The notes: a model not told the origin generated them from the sequence alone. DNA of 64,000 nt from Collinsella sp. (GCA_018376905.1 JAHAAK010000009.1:1-64000), one strand, 5' to 3'; positions 39,288-48,196 are shown, counted from the first letter of the stretch. Numbers and translations: made by a program.

Positions 39288-40958
39288 ATGTCTCAAGAAA
39301 CCATCCGCGCGGCCGAGCGTGCCGCGGGACAGGTGAATGCTATGTCGACGTATGATCCGGACTCTGACCAGCTGCATGAGGAATGCGGCGTTTTTGGTGT
39401 CTGGGCGCCCGATCGCGACGTGGCTCGACTGACGTACTTTGGCCTGCGTGCACTGCAGCACCGTGGCCAAGAATCGGCGGGAATCGCTGTTGGTGACGGC
39501 GGTACGGTTATGGTCCGCAAGGATCTGGGCCTGCTCGATCGCGTGTTCTCCAATGCCGACTTGTCGACGCTCTCCGGTCAGCTGGCCGTGGGTCATGTGC
39601 GCTACGGCACCGCCGGCGCCAAGAGCTGGGAAGCCTCTCAGCCGCACCTCTCTACCATCAATAGCGTCATTATCGCGCTCGCGCACAACGGCACCCTCGT
39701 CAACACCGACGAGCTGCGCCGCCAGCTGATCGAGCTGGGCGTGCCGTTCCTCTCCAACTCGGATTCCGAGGTCGCGACCAAACTCATCGGCTACTTTACT
39801 CAGCGTACAGGCCATCTGCGCGAGGGCATTCGCAAGACCATGGAGCTCGTGCGCGGCGGCTACGCCATGACACTCATCAACGAGCAGGCGCTCTACGCAT
39901 TCCGCGATCCGCACGGCATTCGCCCGCTCGTGCTGGGCAAGCTGGTGGACGAGGGCCTGGACCAGGCCGATGCCGCATCCGTTTCGCAGCTGCCGTCGCA
40001 GGACGGCGCCGCGACGGTCGACGCCGCCACCCATGTCACCCGCGCCGGCGGCTGGGTCGTCGCCTCCGAGACTTGTGCGCTCGACATTGTGGGCGCCGAG
40101 TACGTCCGCGACGTCCGTCCCGGTGAGATTTTGCGCATCAGCGCCGAGGGCCTTGTGTCCGAGCAGGGCGTGCCTGCCGCCGAAGAGCCTGCTAACTGCA
40201 TCTTTGAGCAGGTCTACTTCGCTCGCCCCGATTCCATCATGAACGGCAAGAGCGTCTATGCCTGCCGCTATGACATGGGTCGTCAGCTGGCACATGAGGA
40301 GCCCGTCGAGGCCGACCTGGTCATCGGCGTGCCCGACTCCGGCCTGCCGCCCGCGGAGGGCTATTCGCACGAGAGCGGTATTCCCTTTGGCGAGGGCCTC
40401 ATCAAGAATCGCTATGTGGGCCGTACGTTTATCGAGCCTACGCAGGAGCTGCGTGCCATGGGCGTGCGTATGAAGCTCAACCCGCTGCGCGACAACATCG
40501 AAGGCAAGCGCCTAGTCGTCATCGACGACTCCATCGTCCGCGGCACCACCATGGTGCAGCTCGTCAAGATGCTGCGCAACGCCGGCGCCAAGGAGATTCA
40601 TATCCGCATCAACTCGCCCGAGGTCATCTGGCCGTGCTTCTACGGCATCGATACCGACGTGCAGTCGCAGCTCATCAGTGCCAACAAGACGGTCGACGAG
40701 ATTTGCGAGTATATCGGCGCCGATTCGCTGGCCTTCCTTTCGGTCGAGGGCCTGCTGAAGGTCATGCCCAAGGGCGGTTACTGCGATGCGTGCTTTACCG
40801 GACGCTACCCCGTGGCGATTCCCGAGAGCTTTGGCCGCGACAAGTTCATGGAGGGCTTTAAGCCCCGCAACCTGGACAAGCCGCTGCACTTTGACGACGA
40901 CGCCGTGGTCGAGAAATACGACGACCGCAGCTGGGAAGAGGAGCACGGCGAGGCCTAA
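39288..40958 (+). CDS. purF: Amidophosphoribosyltransferase
   Basis: 556 residues. It makes phosphoribosylamine from PRPP and glutamine, the committed purine step. The class II amidotransferase nucleophile Cys is in HEECGVFGVW (about residue 33), so an N-terminal propeptide of about 32 residues would be cleaved, longer than usual; an internal Met (MSTYDPDSDQ, residue 19) could be an alternative start. The PRPP loop VVIDDSIVRGTTMVQLV and the C-terminal CDACFTGRYP, which supplies iron-sulfur ligands in this class, are present. ATG with GAGGGG upstream. Confidence 0.97.
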   Translation: MSQETIRAAERAAGQVNAMSTYDPDSDQLHEECGVFGVWAPDRDVARLTYFGLRALQHRGQESAGIAVGDGGTVMVRKDLGLLDRVFSNADLSTLSGQLAVGHVRYGTAGAKSWEASQPHLSTINSVIIALAHNGTLVNTDELRRQLIELGVPFLSNSDSEVATKLIGYFTQRTGHLREGIRKTMELVRGGYAMTLINEQALYAFRDPHGIRPLVLGKLVDEGLDQADAASVSQLPSQDGAATVDAATHVTRAGGWVVASETCALDIVGAEYVRDVRPGEILRISAEGLVSEQGVPAAEEPANCIFEQVYFARPDSIMNGKSVYACRYDMGRQLAHEEPVEADLVIGVPDSGLPPAEGYSHESGIPFGEGLIKNRYVGRTFIEPTQELRAMGVRMKLNPLRDNIEGKRLVVIDDSIVRGTTMVQLVKMLRNAGAKEIHIRINSPEVIWPCFYGIDTDVQSQLISANKTVDEICEYIGADSLAFLSVEGLLKVMPKGGYCDACFTGRYPVAIPESFGRDKFMEGFKPRNLDKPLHFDDDAVVEKYDDRSWEEEHGEA

Positions 40959-41003
40959 AGCCTGCCATGTAGGGACAGGTTTATTTTGGTAGGTTTTACC
41001 TGC
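40957..41003 (+). repeat. AGGGACAGGTTTATTTTGG repeat, copy 1
   Basis: 47 nt that match 56109-56155 in inverse orientation at about 90 percent. A more diverged third copy lies at about 55964-56003. It starts inside the last codon of purF. Confidence 0.8.
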
Positions 41004-41114
41004 TGTTTTGTTGATATGACGGCGCGTGCCGTTATGGCGTGCGCCGAAATGAACGCAACTATGAGCACCGTTTGGTGCCTGTGCGGCAAACGGTAGTGGG
41101 AGAGGAAGGCTCAG

Positions 41115-42218
41115 ATGAGCGACAGCAAGCATGTGACGTACGAGGACGCCGGCGTCGATACCGCCGAGGGCGGCCGCGCCGTCGACGCTATTAAGCAGAT
41201 GGTCAAGGACACCAACCGCCCCGAGGTTATCGGCGGCATCGGCGGCTTTGGTGGCCTGTTCTCGGCCGCCGCGCTTAAGGATATGGAAGACCCGATCCTG
41301 ATCAGCGGCACCGACGGCGTGGGCACCAAACTCGTGCTCGCCCAGATCATGGACCGTCACGAGACGGTGGGCCAGGACCTGGTCGCCATGTGCGTCAATG
41401 ACATTTTGGCTTCGGGCGCCGAGCCGCTGTTCTTCCTGGATTACGTTGCCATCGGTCACATTGAGGCCGAGCACATGGCAAAGATCATCAAGGGCGTGGC
41501 CGACGGCTGCAAGCTCGCGGGTTGCGCGCTCGTGGGCGGCGAGATGGCCGAGCACCCGGGCGTCATGGCCCCCGCCGATTACGACCTCGCCGGCTTTACC
41601 GTGGGTGTTGTCGATCGTCCCAAGATGCTCGACCCCGCGAACGTTCGCCCCGGCGATGTGATCCTGGGCCTGCCTTCTACCGGCGTGCATTCCAACGGTT
41701 ACTCGCTCGTGCGCAAGGTTATCGGTGTCGACGGCATCAAGCCGGGCACGCCCGACGCTGCCGCTAAGGCCGAGGAGCTGAGCCGTCCGCTCGAGGAGCT
41801 CGGCGGCGCTTCGCTGGCCGACGCTCTGCTGGCTCCCACGCGCATCTACGTCAAGCCGATTCTGGAGCTGCTCCGCGGTGGCGCCAACGTTCATGCCATT
41901 GCCCATATCACCGGCGGCGGTATTACCGAGAACCTCAACCGCGCGCTTGCCGACGACGTCGACGCCGTGGTCACTCGCAACGGCGCCGAGATGGGTTGGG
42001 ATGTTCCTCCCGTCATCACCTACGTGTCGCGCCAGGCCGAGCTCGCGCGCAACGAGGCATGCAAGACCTTCAACATGGGAGTCGGCCTGTGCCTGATCGT
42101 CGCCCCCGAGGACGAGGCCGCGGTTACCGAGGCCCTGGTCGGGCTGGGCGAGAAGCCGTTCCGTGTGGGCGAGTGCGTCGAGGGTTCCGGTAAGGTCGTG
42201 TACTCCGATGAGCGCTAA
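41115..42218 (+). CDS. purM: Phosphoribosylformylglycinamidine cyclo-ligase (AIR synthetase)
   Basis: 367 residues. It closes the imidazole ring with ATP to give AIR. YEDAGVDTAEGGRAVDAIK, the nucleotide-binding ISGTDGVGTKL, CVNDILASGAEPLFFLDY and the LVGGEMAEHPG motif are intact. ATG with GAGAGGAAGG upstream. It is followed by purN with an 11-nt overlap, a common purMN arrangement. Confidence 0.98.
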   Translation: MSDSKHVTYEDAGVDTAEGGRAVDAIKQMVKDTNRPEVIGGIGGFGGLFSAAALKDMEDPILISGTDGVGTKLVLAQIMDRHETVGQDLVAMCVNDILASGAEPLFFLDYVAIGHIEAEHMAKIIKGVADGCKLAGCALVGGEMAEHPGVMAPADYDLAGFTVGVVDRPKMLDPANVRPGDVILGLPSTGVHSNGYSLVRKVIGVDGIKPGTPDAAAKAEELSRPLEELGGASLADALLAPTRIYVKPILELLRGGANVHAIAHITGGGITENLNRALADDVDAVVTRNGAEMGWDVPPVITYVSRQAELARNEACKTFNMGVGLCLIVAPEDEAAVTEALVGLGEKPFRVGECVEGSGKVVYSDER

Positions 42219-42909
42219 CGAGCAGATGGCTACCGCCGAGGATCTGGACTTTGTGCCCTATACTCGTCCGACCGGTACCGATACGGCCGAGCCGCTCAAG
42301 ATCGGTGTGCTCATCAGCGGTTCGGGTACCAACCTGCAGGCGCTGATCGACCTGATCGCCGCTGGCAATCTCAATGCTTCGATTGAGCTTGTGGTGTCGA
42401 GCCGTCCATCGGCTAAGGGCTTGCAGCGCGCCGAGCGTGCGGGTATCCAGACGCTCACGCTGTCCAAGGACGTCTATGCCGACCCCATCGCGGCCGACGA
42501 GATCATCGCGCATGAGCTGCTCGAGCGCGGCTGCGAGTACGTGGTGATGGCCGGTTACATGCGCATGGTGCACACGCCGCTGCTGGCGGCGTTCCCCAAC
42601 CGCGTGGTCAACCTGCATCCGGCGCTGCTGCCGAGCTTTACCGGTGCCCATGCGATTGACGATGCGTTTGCTCGCGGCGTCAAGGTGACCGGCGTGACCG
42701 TGCACTTTGCCAACGAGATTTACGACAACGGCCCCATCATCGCCCAGCGTGCACTGGCTGTCGAGGAGGGCTGGGACGTCGACACACTCGAGGAGCACAT
42801 CCACGCGATCGAGCATGTGCTGTATCCCGAGGTCGTGCAAATGCTCGCCGACGGTCGCGTTCACGTGCTGGAGAGCGGCAAGGTCGCAATTGATGCGCCT
42901 CGCGGCTAG
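42208..42909 (+). CDS. purN: Phosphoribosylglycinamide formyltransferase
   Basis: 233 residues. It transfers formyl from 10-formyl-THF to GAR. GVLISGSGTNLQALID begins the Rossmann-like fold, and the catalytic region RVVNLHPALLPSFTGAHAIDDAF contains the conserved Asn and His; the catalytic Asp follows in the IYDNGPIIAQ segment. About 30 residues precede the usual N terminus. The ATG at 42208 lies inside the end of purM (11-nt overlap), so the two are coupled. Confidence 0.96.
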   Translation: MSANEQMATAEDLDFVPYTRPTGTDTAEPLKIGVLISGSGTNLQALIDLIAAGNLNASIELVVSSRPSAKGLQRAERAGIQTLTLSKDVYADPIAADEIIAHELLERGCEYVVMAGYMRMVHTPLLAAFPNRVVNLHPALLPSFTGAHAIDDAFARGVKVTGVTVHFANEIYDNGPIIAQRALAVEEGWDVDTLEEHIHAIEHVLYPEVVQMLADGRVHVLESGKVAIDAPRG

Positions 42910-42940
42910 TGGCGCACAGTACAATTTAGCCGAGTAGTCA

Positions 42941-42975
42941 GGGTGGTCATTGGCGCCAAGGCGCAAGTGGCCATC
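42941..42975 (+). terminator. Terminator after purN
   Basis: GTGGTCATTGGCGCC / GGCGCAAGTGGCCATC imperfect stem followed by CTTTGTTTT. Confidence 0.7.
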
Positions 42976-42996
42976 CTTTGTTTTAGGTAGTCATTG

Positions 42997-43034
42997 GGGA
43001 CGTTCTTAAACGACTAGTCGTTTAAGAACGTCCC
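42997..43034. repeat. 38-bp perfect palindrome
   Basis: GGGACGTTCTTAAACGACT followed by its exact complement, with no loop. It carries the GGGAC/GTCCC ends seen in the other dispersed repeats and lies 27 nt before the PTS IIA gene. Confidence 0.85.
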
Positions 43035-43061
43035 AGGTGTCTAGGTGAGAGAGGTGAGCGT

Positions 43062-43526
43062 ATGGCGGATAACGAAGCGCTGTTTACGCCCGAGCTGGTG
43101 TTTTTTGATTGGGAGTGCGCGACGCCGGGCGAGGTGTTTGCGCGGCTCGAGGGCGAGCTTGCACCGCGTGGCTACATTGCGTCTGGTTGGCTTGACGCCG
43201 TCCGCACGCGCGAGAACGCCTATCCCACGGGTCTCGCCATGCCGGCGGCAAACATCGCCATCCCGCACACCGATCCGGGGTTTGTGGCTAAGCCCTATAT
43301 CGCGGTGATAAAGCCCGCCGCGCCCGTCACGTTCAATGCTATGGCGGGCATGGGCGCCCCCGTGCCCGCGCAGATCATTATCAATCTGGGCATTGCCGAG
43401 CCGGGCGGCCAGGTCGAGGCCCTGCAAGCGCTTATGAATATCTTTATGGATGCCGACGCCGCAGCCGATGTGCTCGGCCAGACCACATGCCAAGGCATGG
43501 TCGACGCCATCCGCCGTCACTTTTAA
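43062..43526 (+). CDS. PTS sugar transporter EIIA component, galactitol/fructose type
   Basis: 154 residues, one PTS_EIIA type 2 domain. The phosphorylated His is His69 in NIAIPHTDPG, and GYIASGWLDAVRTRENAYPTGLA precedes it as in GatA-like proteins. No EIIB or EIIC gene is adjacent, so it either serves a permease encoded elsewhere or has a regulatory role. ATG with GAGAGGTGAG upstream. Dispersed repeats flank it on both sides. Confidence 0.88.
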   Translation: MADNEALFTPELVFFDWECATPGEVFARLEGELAPRGYIASGWLDAVRTRENAYPTGLAMPAANIAIPHTDPGFVAKPYIAVIKPAAPVTFNAMAGMGAPVPAQIIINLGIAEPGGQVEALQALMNIFMDADAAADVLGQTTCQGMVDAIRRHF

Positions 43527-43535
43527 GGTGGAGCT

Positions 43536-43660
43536 AAGCCGGCATTTGGGGACATTTCTTTTCTGCCGGCGCTTGGGGAATGTCCCTAACTGCCAACAGC
43601 CAGAACAGCCTCCCTTTGCACCAAAATGGTGCAGATTAACCTGTCCCCCATACACCAGGT
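43536..43660. repeat. GGGGACATT-type repeat cluster
   Basis: The units GCCGGCATTTGGGGACATTTC and GCCGGCGCTTGGGGAATGTC follow each other, then TGCACCAAAATGGTGCA and CCTGTCCCCC. The words GGGGAC and GTCCC match the other repeat families in the window. Confidence 0.55.
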
Positions 43661-43724
43661 GTGTCGCGGGGCCCGCGTTGTGACACAATGGCGTTTGTTC
43701 GATTCGTGATGCGAAAGGCCAACT

Positions 43725-44948
43725 ATGGCAAACAAGAAAAAGAACTCCGAGGCCGCGCCGACGCCCGAGCAGCAGGCTCGCGCTGCCTCCAGCTCTCGTA
43801 AGAAGCAGCGCAAGACGTACGTGTCTAAGACCGTCAAGATCGTCCTGGTGGTTATCGGCGTGCTGGCAATGCTGCTTTCCGTCTCGGCCATGGCGTGCTC
43901 CGGCCTGATGTCGCAGACCGAAAGCACCAACTCGGGCTATAAGCTCACCGGTGGTGTCGCCGCTACCATCAACGGCACCAACCTCACCGAGGACACCGTG
44001 ACCAAGCAGATCATGAGCATGCGCACGTCCTATGGCTACACCAAGGACAAGGACTGGGCGCAGTATCTGGTCGACAACGACCTGACGCCCAAAAAGTACC
44101 GCAAGCAGCTCATCGATTCCTACACGCAGCAGATTCTGCTTCAGCAGGCGCAGAAGGAAAACGGCGTGACGGTGTCGGACGAGGAGGTCGAGAAGGCATG
44201 GAAGGACGCGTGCAAGAGCGCGGGCGGTGCCAAGACCTTTAAGAAGACCCTTAAGACCTACGGCTATACCGAGGACACCTACAAGGACTCGCTCAAGGAG
44301 AGCCTGGCACAGCAAAAGCTTAAGGATGCCGTGGCGCCCACCAGCAAGCCCAAGGACAGCGAGATCGTCGATTACATCAACGAGAATCTGTCTAACTACA
44401 ACGATGCCCGCCGCTCGTCGAACATCCTGGTCAAGGTCGATTCCGACGCATCTGACGAGGACAAGGCCGCCGCCAAGGCCAAGGCACAGGAGTGCCTGGA
44501 CAAGATCAACTCCGGCGAGCTGAGCTTTGAGGACGCCGTGGAGCAGTATTCCGACGACACCGGCTCCAAGGAGAAGAAGGGTGATGTGGGTTGGGATAAG
44601 CTCACTACCTTCGTCGACAGCTATCAGACGGCGCTCGAGGGCCTCAGCAAGGGCGATGTGAGCGACGTGGTTGAGTCGACGTACGGTTACCATGTCATCA
44701 AGTGCACCGACTACTTCCATGTCGATAGCCAGGTCGATGACATCAAGCAGGTACCCAAGGACATCAAGAAGTATGTTTCCAACGTGGTGAAGACGCAGGC
44801 GGCCAGTACTGCATACAGCGAGTGGCTGGAACAGTACAAGAAGGACGCCGACATCACCGTCAACCCCATGCCCAAGGACGTGCCCTATAACGTGAGTCTG
44901 AAGGGCGTCACCAAGAGTTCGACCGACGATTCGTCGACGACTGAGTAA
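43725..44948 (+). CDS. PrsA/SurA-like peptidyl-prolyl isomerase foldase
   Basis: 407 residues. A basic N-terminal part (1-37) and a membrane helix (about 38-60, TVKIVLVVIGVLAMLLSVSAMAC) anchor it outside the cell; MACSG could be a lipobox-like site but the context is not standard. A SurA_N-like helical chaperone region (about 80-215) precedes one parvulin domain (about 225-340) with SSNILVKVDSD, GDVGWDKLTTFV and YGYHVIKCTDYF. It probably folds exported proteins such as the large surface proteins of this region. ATG with GAAAGG upstream. Confidence 0.85.
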   Translation: MANKKKNSEAAPTPEQQARAASSSRKKQRKTYVSKTVKIVLVVIGVLAMLLSVSAMACSGLMSQTESTNSGYKLTGGVAATINGTNLTEDTVTKQIMSMRTSYGYTKDKDWAQYLVDNDLTPKKYRKQLIDSYTQQILLQQAQKENGVTVSDEEVEKAWKDACKSAGGAKTFKKTLKTYGYTEDTYKDSLKESLAQQKLKDAVAPTSKPKDSEIVDYINENLSNYNDARRSSNILVKVDSDASDEDKAAAKAKAQECLDKINSGELSFEDAVEQYSDDTGSKEKKGDVGWDKLTTFVDSYQTALEGLSKGDVSDVVESTYGYHVIKCTDYFHVDSQVDDIKQVPKDIKKYVSNVVKTQAASTAYSEWLEQYKKDADITVNPMPKDVPYNVSLKGVTKSSTDDSSTTE

Positions 44949-45002
44949 TCATGGGGCGGTGCTCATGCGAGTGCCGCCCACGCTATTGAGGAGGATTTGC
45001 AG

Positions 45003-45446
45003 ATGACCAACGAAGAGCTGCAGCAGGAAATGATCGCCGCCATGAAGGCCAAGGATAAGGTTCGCCTGTCCATCATCCGCCAGGTCAAGGCCGAGGTGAA
45101 GAATATCGAGGTTAACGAGCGCCGCGACGTGACCGAGGAAGACGTCAACAGCATGATCAAGCGTCTGATTAAGCAGACGAGCGAGACGCTGGAGATGTCC
45201 ATTAAGGCCGGTACCGACCAAGACCGTACCGACAACCTGACCGAGCAGGTCAAGATTCTGGAGAGCCTGCTGCCCGCACAGGTTTCGGGCGAGGAGCTCG
45301 AGGCTCTGATCGAGCAGGTCATCGCCGAGCTGGGCGCCACGTCCAAGAAGCAGATGGGCCAGGTCATGGGAGCACTCGGCAAGGCCACCGGCGGTAACTT
45401 TGATAAGCCTGCCGCGGCAAAGATCGTCGGCGCCAAGCTTGCGTAA
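45003..45446 (+). CDS. GatB/YqeY domain protein
   Basis: 147 residues, the length of stand-alone YqeY. It resembles the tail domain of GatB (tRNA-dependent amidotransferase) and may bind tRNA; its role is unknown. LQQEMIAAMKAKDKVRLSIIRQ at the N terminus and GQVMGALGKATGGNFDKPAAAKIV at the C terminus are family hallmarks. The ATG at 45003 has GAGGAGG 7 nt upstream. A hairpin follows the stop within 4 nt. Confidence 0.93.
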   Translation: MTNEELQQEMIAAMKAKDKVRLSIIRQVKAEVKNIEVNERRDVTEEDVNSMIKRLIKQTSETLEMSIKAGTDQDRTDNLTEQVKILESLLPAQVSGEELEALIEQVIAELGATSKKQMGQVMGALGKATGGNFDKPAAAKIVGAKLA

Positions 45447-45449
45447 TTT

Positions 45450-45477
45450 GTTACGCGGTTTTACCAAACCGCGTAAC
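45450..45477 (+). terminator. Hairpin after yqeY-like gene
   Basis: GTTACGCGGTTT / AAACCGCGTAAC perfect 12-bp stem with a TACC-like loop. No T-tract follows, but a second terminator-like hairpin is at 45526. Confidence 0.65.
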
Positions 45478-45490
45478 GGCTCGACGCTGC

Positions 45491-45589
45491 AAACCCGTAC
45501 ACGCGGCAATCTGACGTTCAATTTCAAGGGCGCGACCATAAGGTCTGCGCCCTTTCATTTCACGTCACCTTGCTCGCGTGTACGGGTTT
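45491..45589. repeat. Long inverted repeat enclosing a terminator hairpin
   Basis: 15-nt perfect arms AAACCCGTACACGCG (45491-45505) and its complement (45575-45589) enclose AAGGGCGC.GACC-ATAA-GGTC.GCGCCCTT (45526-45555, followed by TTCATTT). The arrangement resembles 1-102 and 63337-63494. Confidence 0.8.
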
Positions 45590-45632
45590 TCGCTGACTTA
45601 TGCTCAACAAGGGCGGTTGTATTATTTTGGCG

Positions 45633-45699
45633 CTCATTGGGGACAGACTTAAATGAGTGCCCAATGAGCGGGTACTCATTTAAGCCTGTCCCCAATGAG
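45633..45699. repeat. CTCATTGGGGACAG palindromic repeat
   Basis: 26-nt arms (45633-45658 and 45674-45699) pair with one mismatch around a loop that repeats CCAATGAG. Each arm contains GGGGACAG or CTGTCCCC as in the CACCACAAAGG family. Confidence 0.8.
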
Positions 45700-45805
45700 T
45701 GGGTGGAAGGTTGCGGGTTCTTTACGGGAATGTAGTGTGGGCTGCGGAAACGTGGTTCTTTCCGTACAATAGTTCAACTCGTGTAAACGCAGGGAAGGGA
45801 CATTC

Positions 45806-46537
45806 ATGGCAGACATGATCGAGATCAAGCATCTCAACAAGTACTTTGGCGACCTGCATGTGCTCAAAGATATCAATCTCACCGTTAAGCGCGGCGAGAA
45901 GCTCGTAATGATCGGGCCTTCCGGCTCGGGTAAGTCGACGCTCATCCGTTGCGTCGATTATCTGGAGGAGCCCACGTCGGGCGAGGTCGTCATCGACGGT
46001 ACGCCGCTCACCAAGAAGAATCACCTGGAGATGGCTCGCAAGTATAGTTCCATGGTGTTTCAGCAGTTCAACCTGTATCCTAACATGACGGTGCTCGGCA
46101 ACCTGACGCTCGCGCCCATCAAGCTGCAAAAGAAGAGCAAGGAGGAGGCGACCGAGATCGCCATCGCCGCGCTCAAGCGCGTCGGCATGGCGCATAAGGC
46201 CGGCGAGTATCCGCAGAATCTCTCGGGTGGTCAGCAGCAGCGCATCGCCATCGCCCGTGCCCTGTGCACCAAGCAGCCCATCATCCTGTTTGACGAGCCG
46301 ACCTCGGCGCTCGACCCCGAGATGGTCCAGGAGGTTCTGGACGTTATGATTGAGCTCGCGCAGGAGGACATCACCATGATCTGCGTGACGCACGAGATGG
46401 GCTTTGCGCGCCAGGTGGCCGACCGCGTCATCTTTATGGAGGACGGCCGCATTCTGGAGGAGGGCACGCCAGAGCACTTCTTCGATAACCCCGAGAACCC
46501 GCGCTGCCGCGAGTTCCTGTCCAAGATTCTGCACTAG
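45806..46537 (+). CDS. Polar amino acid ABC transporter ATPase
   Basis: 243 residues, typical of the GlnQ/HisP family. Walker [15 protein letters not shown]-loop [13 protein letters not shown], signature [16 protein letters not shown], Walker [14 protein letters not shown] and the switch His in CVTHEMGFA are intact. It is first in a four-gene operon (ATPase, binding protein, two permeases) for uptake of an amino acid, probably glutamine, glutamate or another polar one. ATG with GGGAAGGGAC upstream. Confidence 0.95.
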   Translation: MADMIEIKHLNKYFGDLHVLKDINLTVKRGEKLVMIGPSGSGKSTLIRCVDYLEEPTSGEVVIDGTPLTKKNHLEMARKYSSMVFQQFNLYPNMTVLGNLTLAPIKLQKKSKEEATEIAIAALKRVGMAHKAGEYPQNLSGGQQQRIAIARALCTKQPIILFDEPTSALDPEMVQEVLDVMIELAQEDITMICVTHEMGFARQVADRVIFMEDGRILEEGTPEHFFDNPENPRCREFLSKILH

Positions 46538-46545
46538 GCGCGGTG

Positions 46546-47421
46546 ATGGACATGACGGATATGACGAGGGCGGCCGTGTCGCGCCGTCACTTTTTGCAGC
46601 TGGCTGGCGCCGGCATGCTTGCGCTGACGGGGACCGCGCTTGCCGGTTGCGGCACCTCCACCAGCGGCGAGAGCTCCGACAAGGGGTCCAAGCTTGCGGC
46701 CATCAAGTCGCGTGGCCATCTGAATGCCGGCGTTAAGAAGGACGTTCCCGGCTACGGCTATTACGACACCGCCAAGGGCCGCTTTGAGGGTATGGAAGTC
46801 GATTTGTGCTACCAGATCGCCGCTGCCGTCTTTGGCGTGAGCTACAAGGAGGCCCGCGCCCAGGAGCTTGTCGAGTTTACCGACGTAACGCCCAAGACGC
46901 GCGGCCCGCTGATCGATAACGGCCAACTCGACGTGGTCGCGGCGACCTACACTATCACCGACGAGCGCAAGAAGAGCTGGGATTTCTCGACGCCGTACCG
47001 CACCGACTACGTGGGACTCATGGTCAAGAAGCGTTCGGGTTTTACCTCGATTGAGGACCTGGACGGCAAGATCATCGGCGTGAGCCAGGGTGCTACCACG
47101 CAGGGCCTGATCGAGCAGATGATCAAGGACAACGGCTTTAGCTGCAAGCCCGAGTTTAGGGCCTTTAGCGGCTACCCCATCATCAAGAGTTCGCTCGACG
47201 CCGGCAATATCGACGTCTTTGCCATGGACCGCTCCACGCTGGCCGGTTACATGAACGAGACCGTTGAGCTGCTGCAGCCCGAGGTCAAGTTTGGCGAGCA
47301 GGGCTACGGCGTGGCGACCAAGAAGGGCTGCGACCTTTCGGCCGTGGTCGATCAGGTGATTTGCGATCGCCTGGCCGACGGCTGGCTCGACCAAGAGGTC
47401 AAGACCTGGGGTCTTGTATAG
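46546..47421 (+). CDS. Amino acid ABC transporter substrate-binding lipoprotein
   Basis: 291 residues. The N terminus carries SRRHFLQLAGAGMLALTG, a twin-arginine-like signal, and the lipobox LAGC, so it is a lipoprotein that may use the Tat route. The SBP family 3 domain follows: GHLNAGVKKDVPGYGYYDTA, GRFEGMEVDLCYQIA, TYTITDERKKSWDFSTPY and SQGATTQGLIEQ. In-frame starts are GTG 46543, ATG 46546 and ATG 46552; ribosome sites are weak, so the exact start is uncertain. It follows the ATPase gene by 8 nt. Confidence 0.93.
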   Translation: MDMTDMTRAAVSRRHFLQLAGAGMLALTGTALAGCGTSTSGESSDKGSKLAAIKSRGHLNAGVKKDVPGYGYYDTAKGRFEGMEVDLCYQIAAAVFGVSYKEARAQELVEFTDVTPKTRGPLIDNGQLDVVAATYTITDERKKSWDFSTPYRTDYVGLMVKKRSGFTSIEDLDGKIIGVSQGATTQGLIEQMIKDNGFSCKPEFRAFSGYPIIKSSLDAGNIDVFAMDRSTLAGYMNETVELLQPEVKFGEQGYGVATKKGCDLSAVVDQVICDRLADGWLDQEVKTWGLV

Positions 47422-47446
47422 GCGCATCGTCCAAGGAAGGAATCAA

Positions 47447-48193
47447 ATGCTCGAAGGATTATTTGACGCCGACCGTTGGTCGACGACATTTCAAAACATG
47501 GGGCCCTTCTGGGAGGGCTTTGGCGTGACGCTACAGGTGGTCGTTGCCGGTCTGCTGCTGTCGCTGGTGCTGGGCACGCTACTGGGTGTGTTCTCTACCA
47601 CTCGCTCGCGCGTGTTGCGCGCCATAAGCCGCGTGTACGTGGAGTTTTACCAGAACACCCCGTTGCCCGTGCAGGTGCTCTTTATGTACATGGCCGGACC
47701 GCAGTTTTTGCAGGCCATAACCGGTGCCGACCAGCCGGTGCGCATCGCGCCGTTCGTGCTGGGCTTCTTGGGCGTGGGTCTGTATCACGCGGCCTACATT
47801 TCGGAGGTCATCCGCACCGGTATCGAGGCGGTTCCGCGCGGTCAGATGGAGGCGGCCCAGAGCCAGGGCTTCACCCGTGCGCAGGCGTACTGGTACATCG
47901 TGCTGCCCCAGACATTCAAGATCATTTTGCCGCCGCTGTGTAACCAGGCGCTCAACCTGGTCAAGAATACGTCGGTGCTGGCGCTTGTGGCCGGCGGCGA
48001 CCTTATGTACCGTTCTGACAACTTTGTGAGTCTGTACGGTTACCTGCAGGGATACATCGTCTGCTGCCTTATGTACTTCATCATCTGCTTTCCGCTCGCC
48101 ATGCTGGTGCAGTGGCTCGAGCGCCGCTCAAAGGAGCGTCCGCGCGGTGTGAGCTTGGCCGAGCTGGGGCTCGACAACGTAGAGGAGGCCTAG
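47447..48193 (+). CDS. Amino acid ABC transporter permease 1
   Basis: 248 residues with five membrane helices, HisM/GlnP family. The EAA-type loop EVIRTGIEAVPRGQMEAAQSQGF (about 120-142) docks the ATPase. YVEFYQNTPLPVQVLFMY is the conserved N-terminal segment. The ATG at 47447 has AAGGAAGG 5 nt upstream. It pairs with the next permease, 3 nt downstream. Confidence 0.95.
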   Translation: MLEGLFDADRWSTTFQNMGPFWEGFGVTLQVVVAGLLLSLVLGTLLGVFSTTRSRVLRAISRVYVEFYQNTPLPVQVLFMYMAGPQFLQAITGADQPVRIAPFVLGFLGVGLYHAAYISEVIRTGIEAVPRGQMEAAQSQGFTRAQAYWYIVLPQTFKIILPPLCNQALNLVKNTSVLALVAGGDLMYRSDNFVSLYGYLQGYIVCCLMYFIICFPLAMLVQWLERRSKERPRGVSLAELGLDNVEEA

Positions 48194-48196
48194 CGC

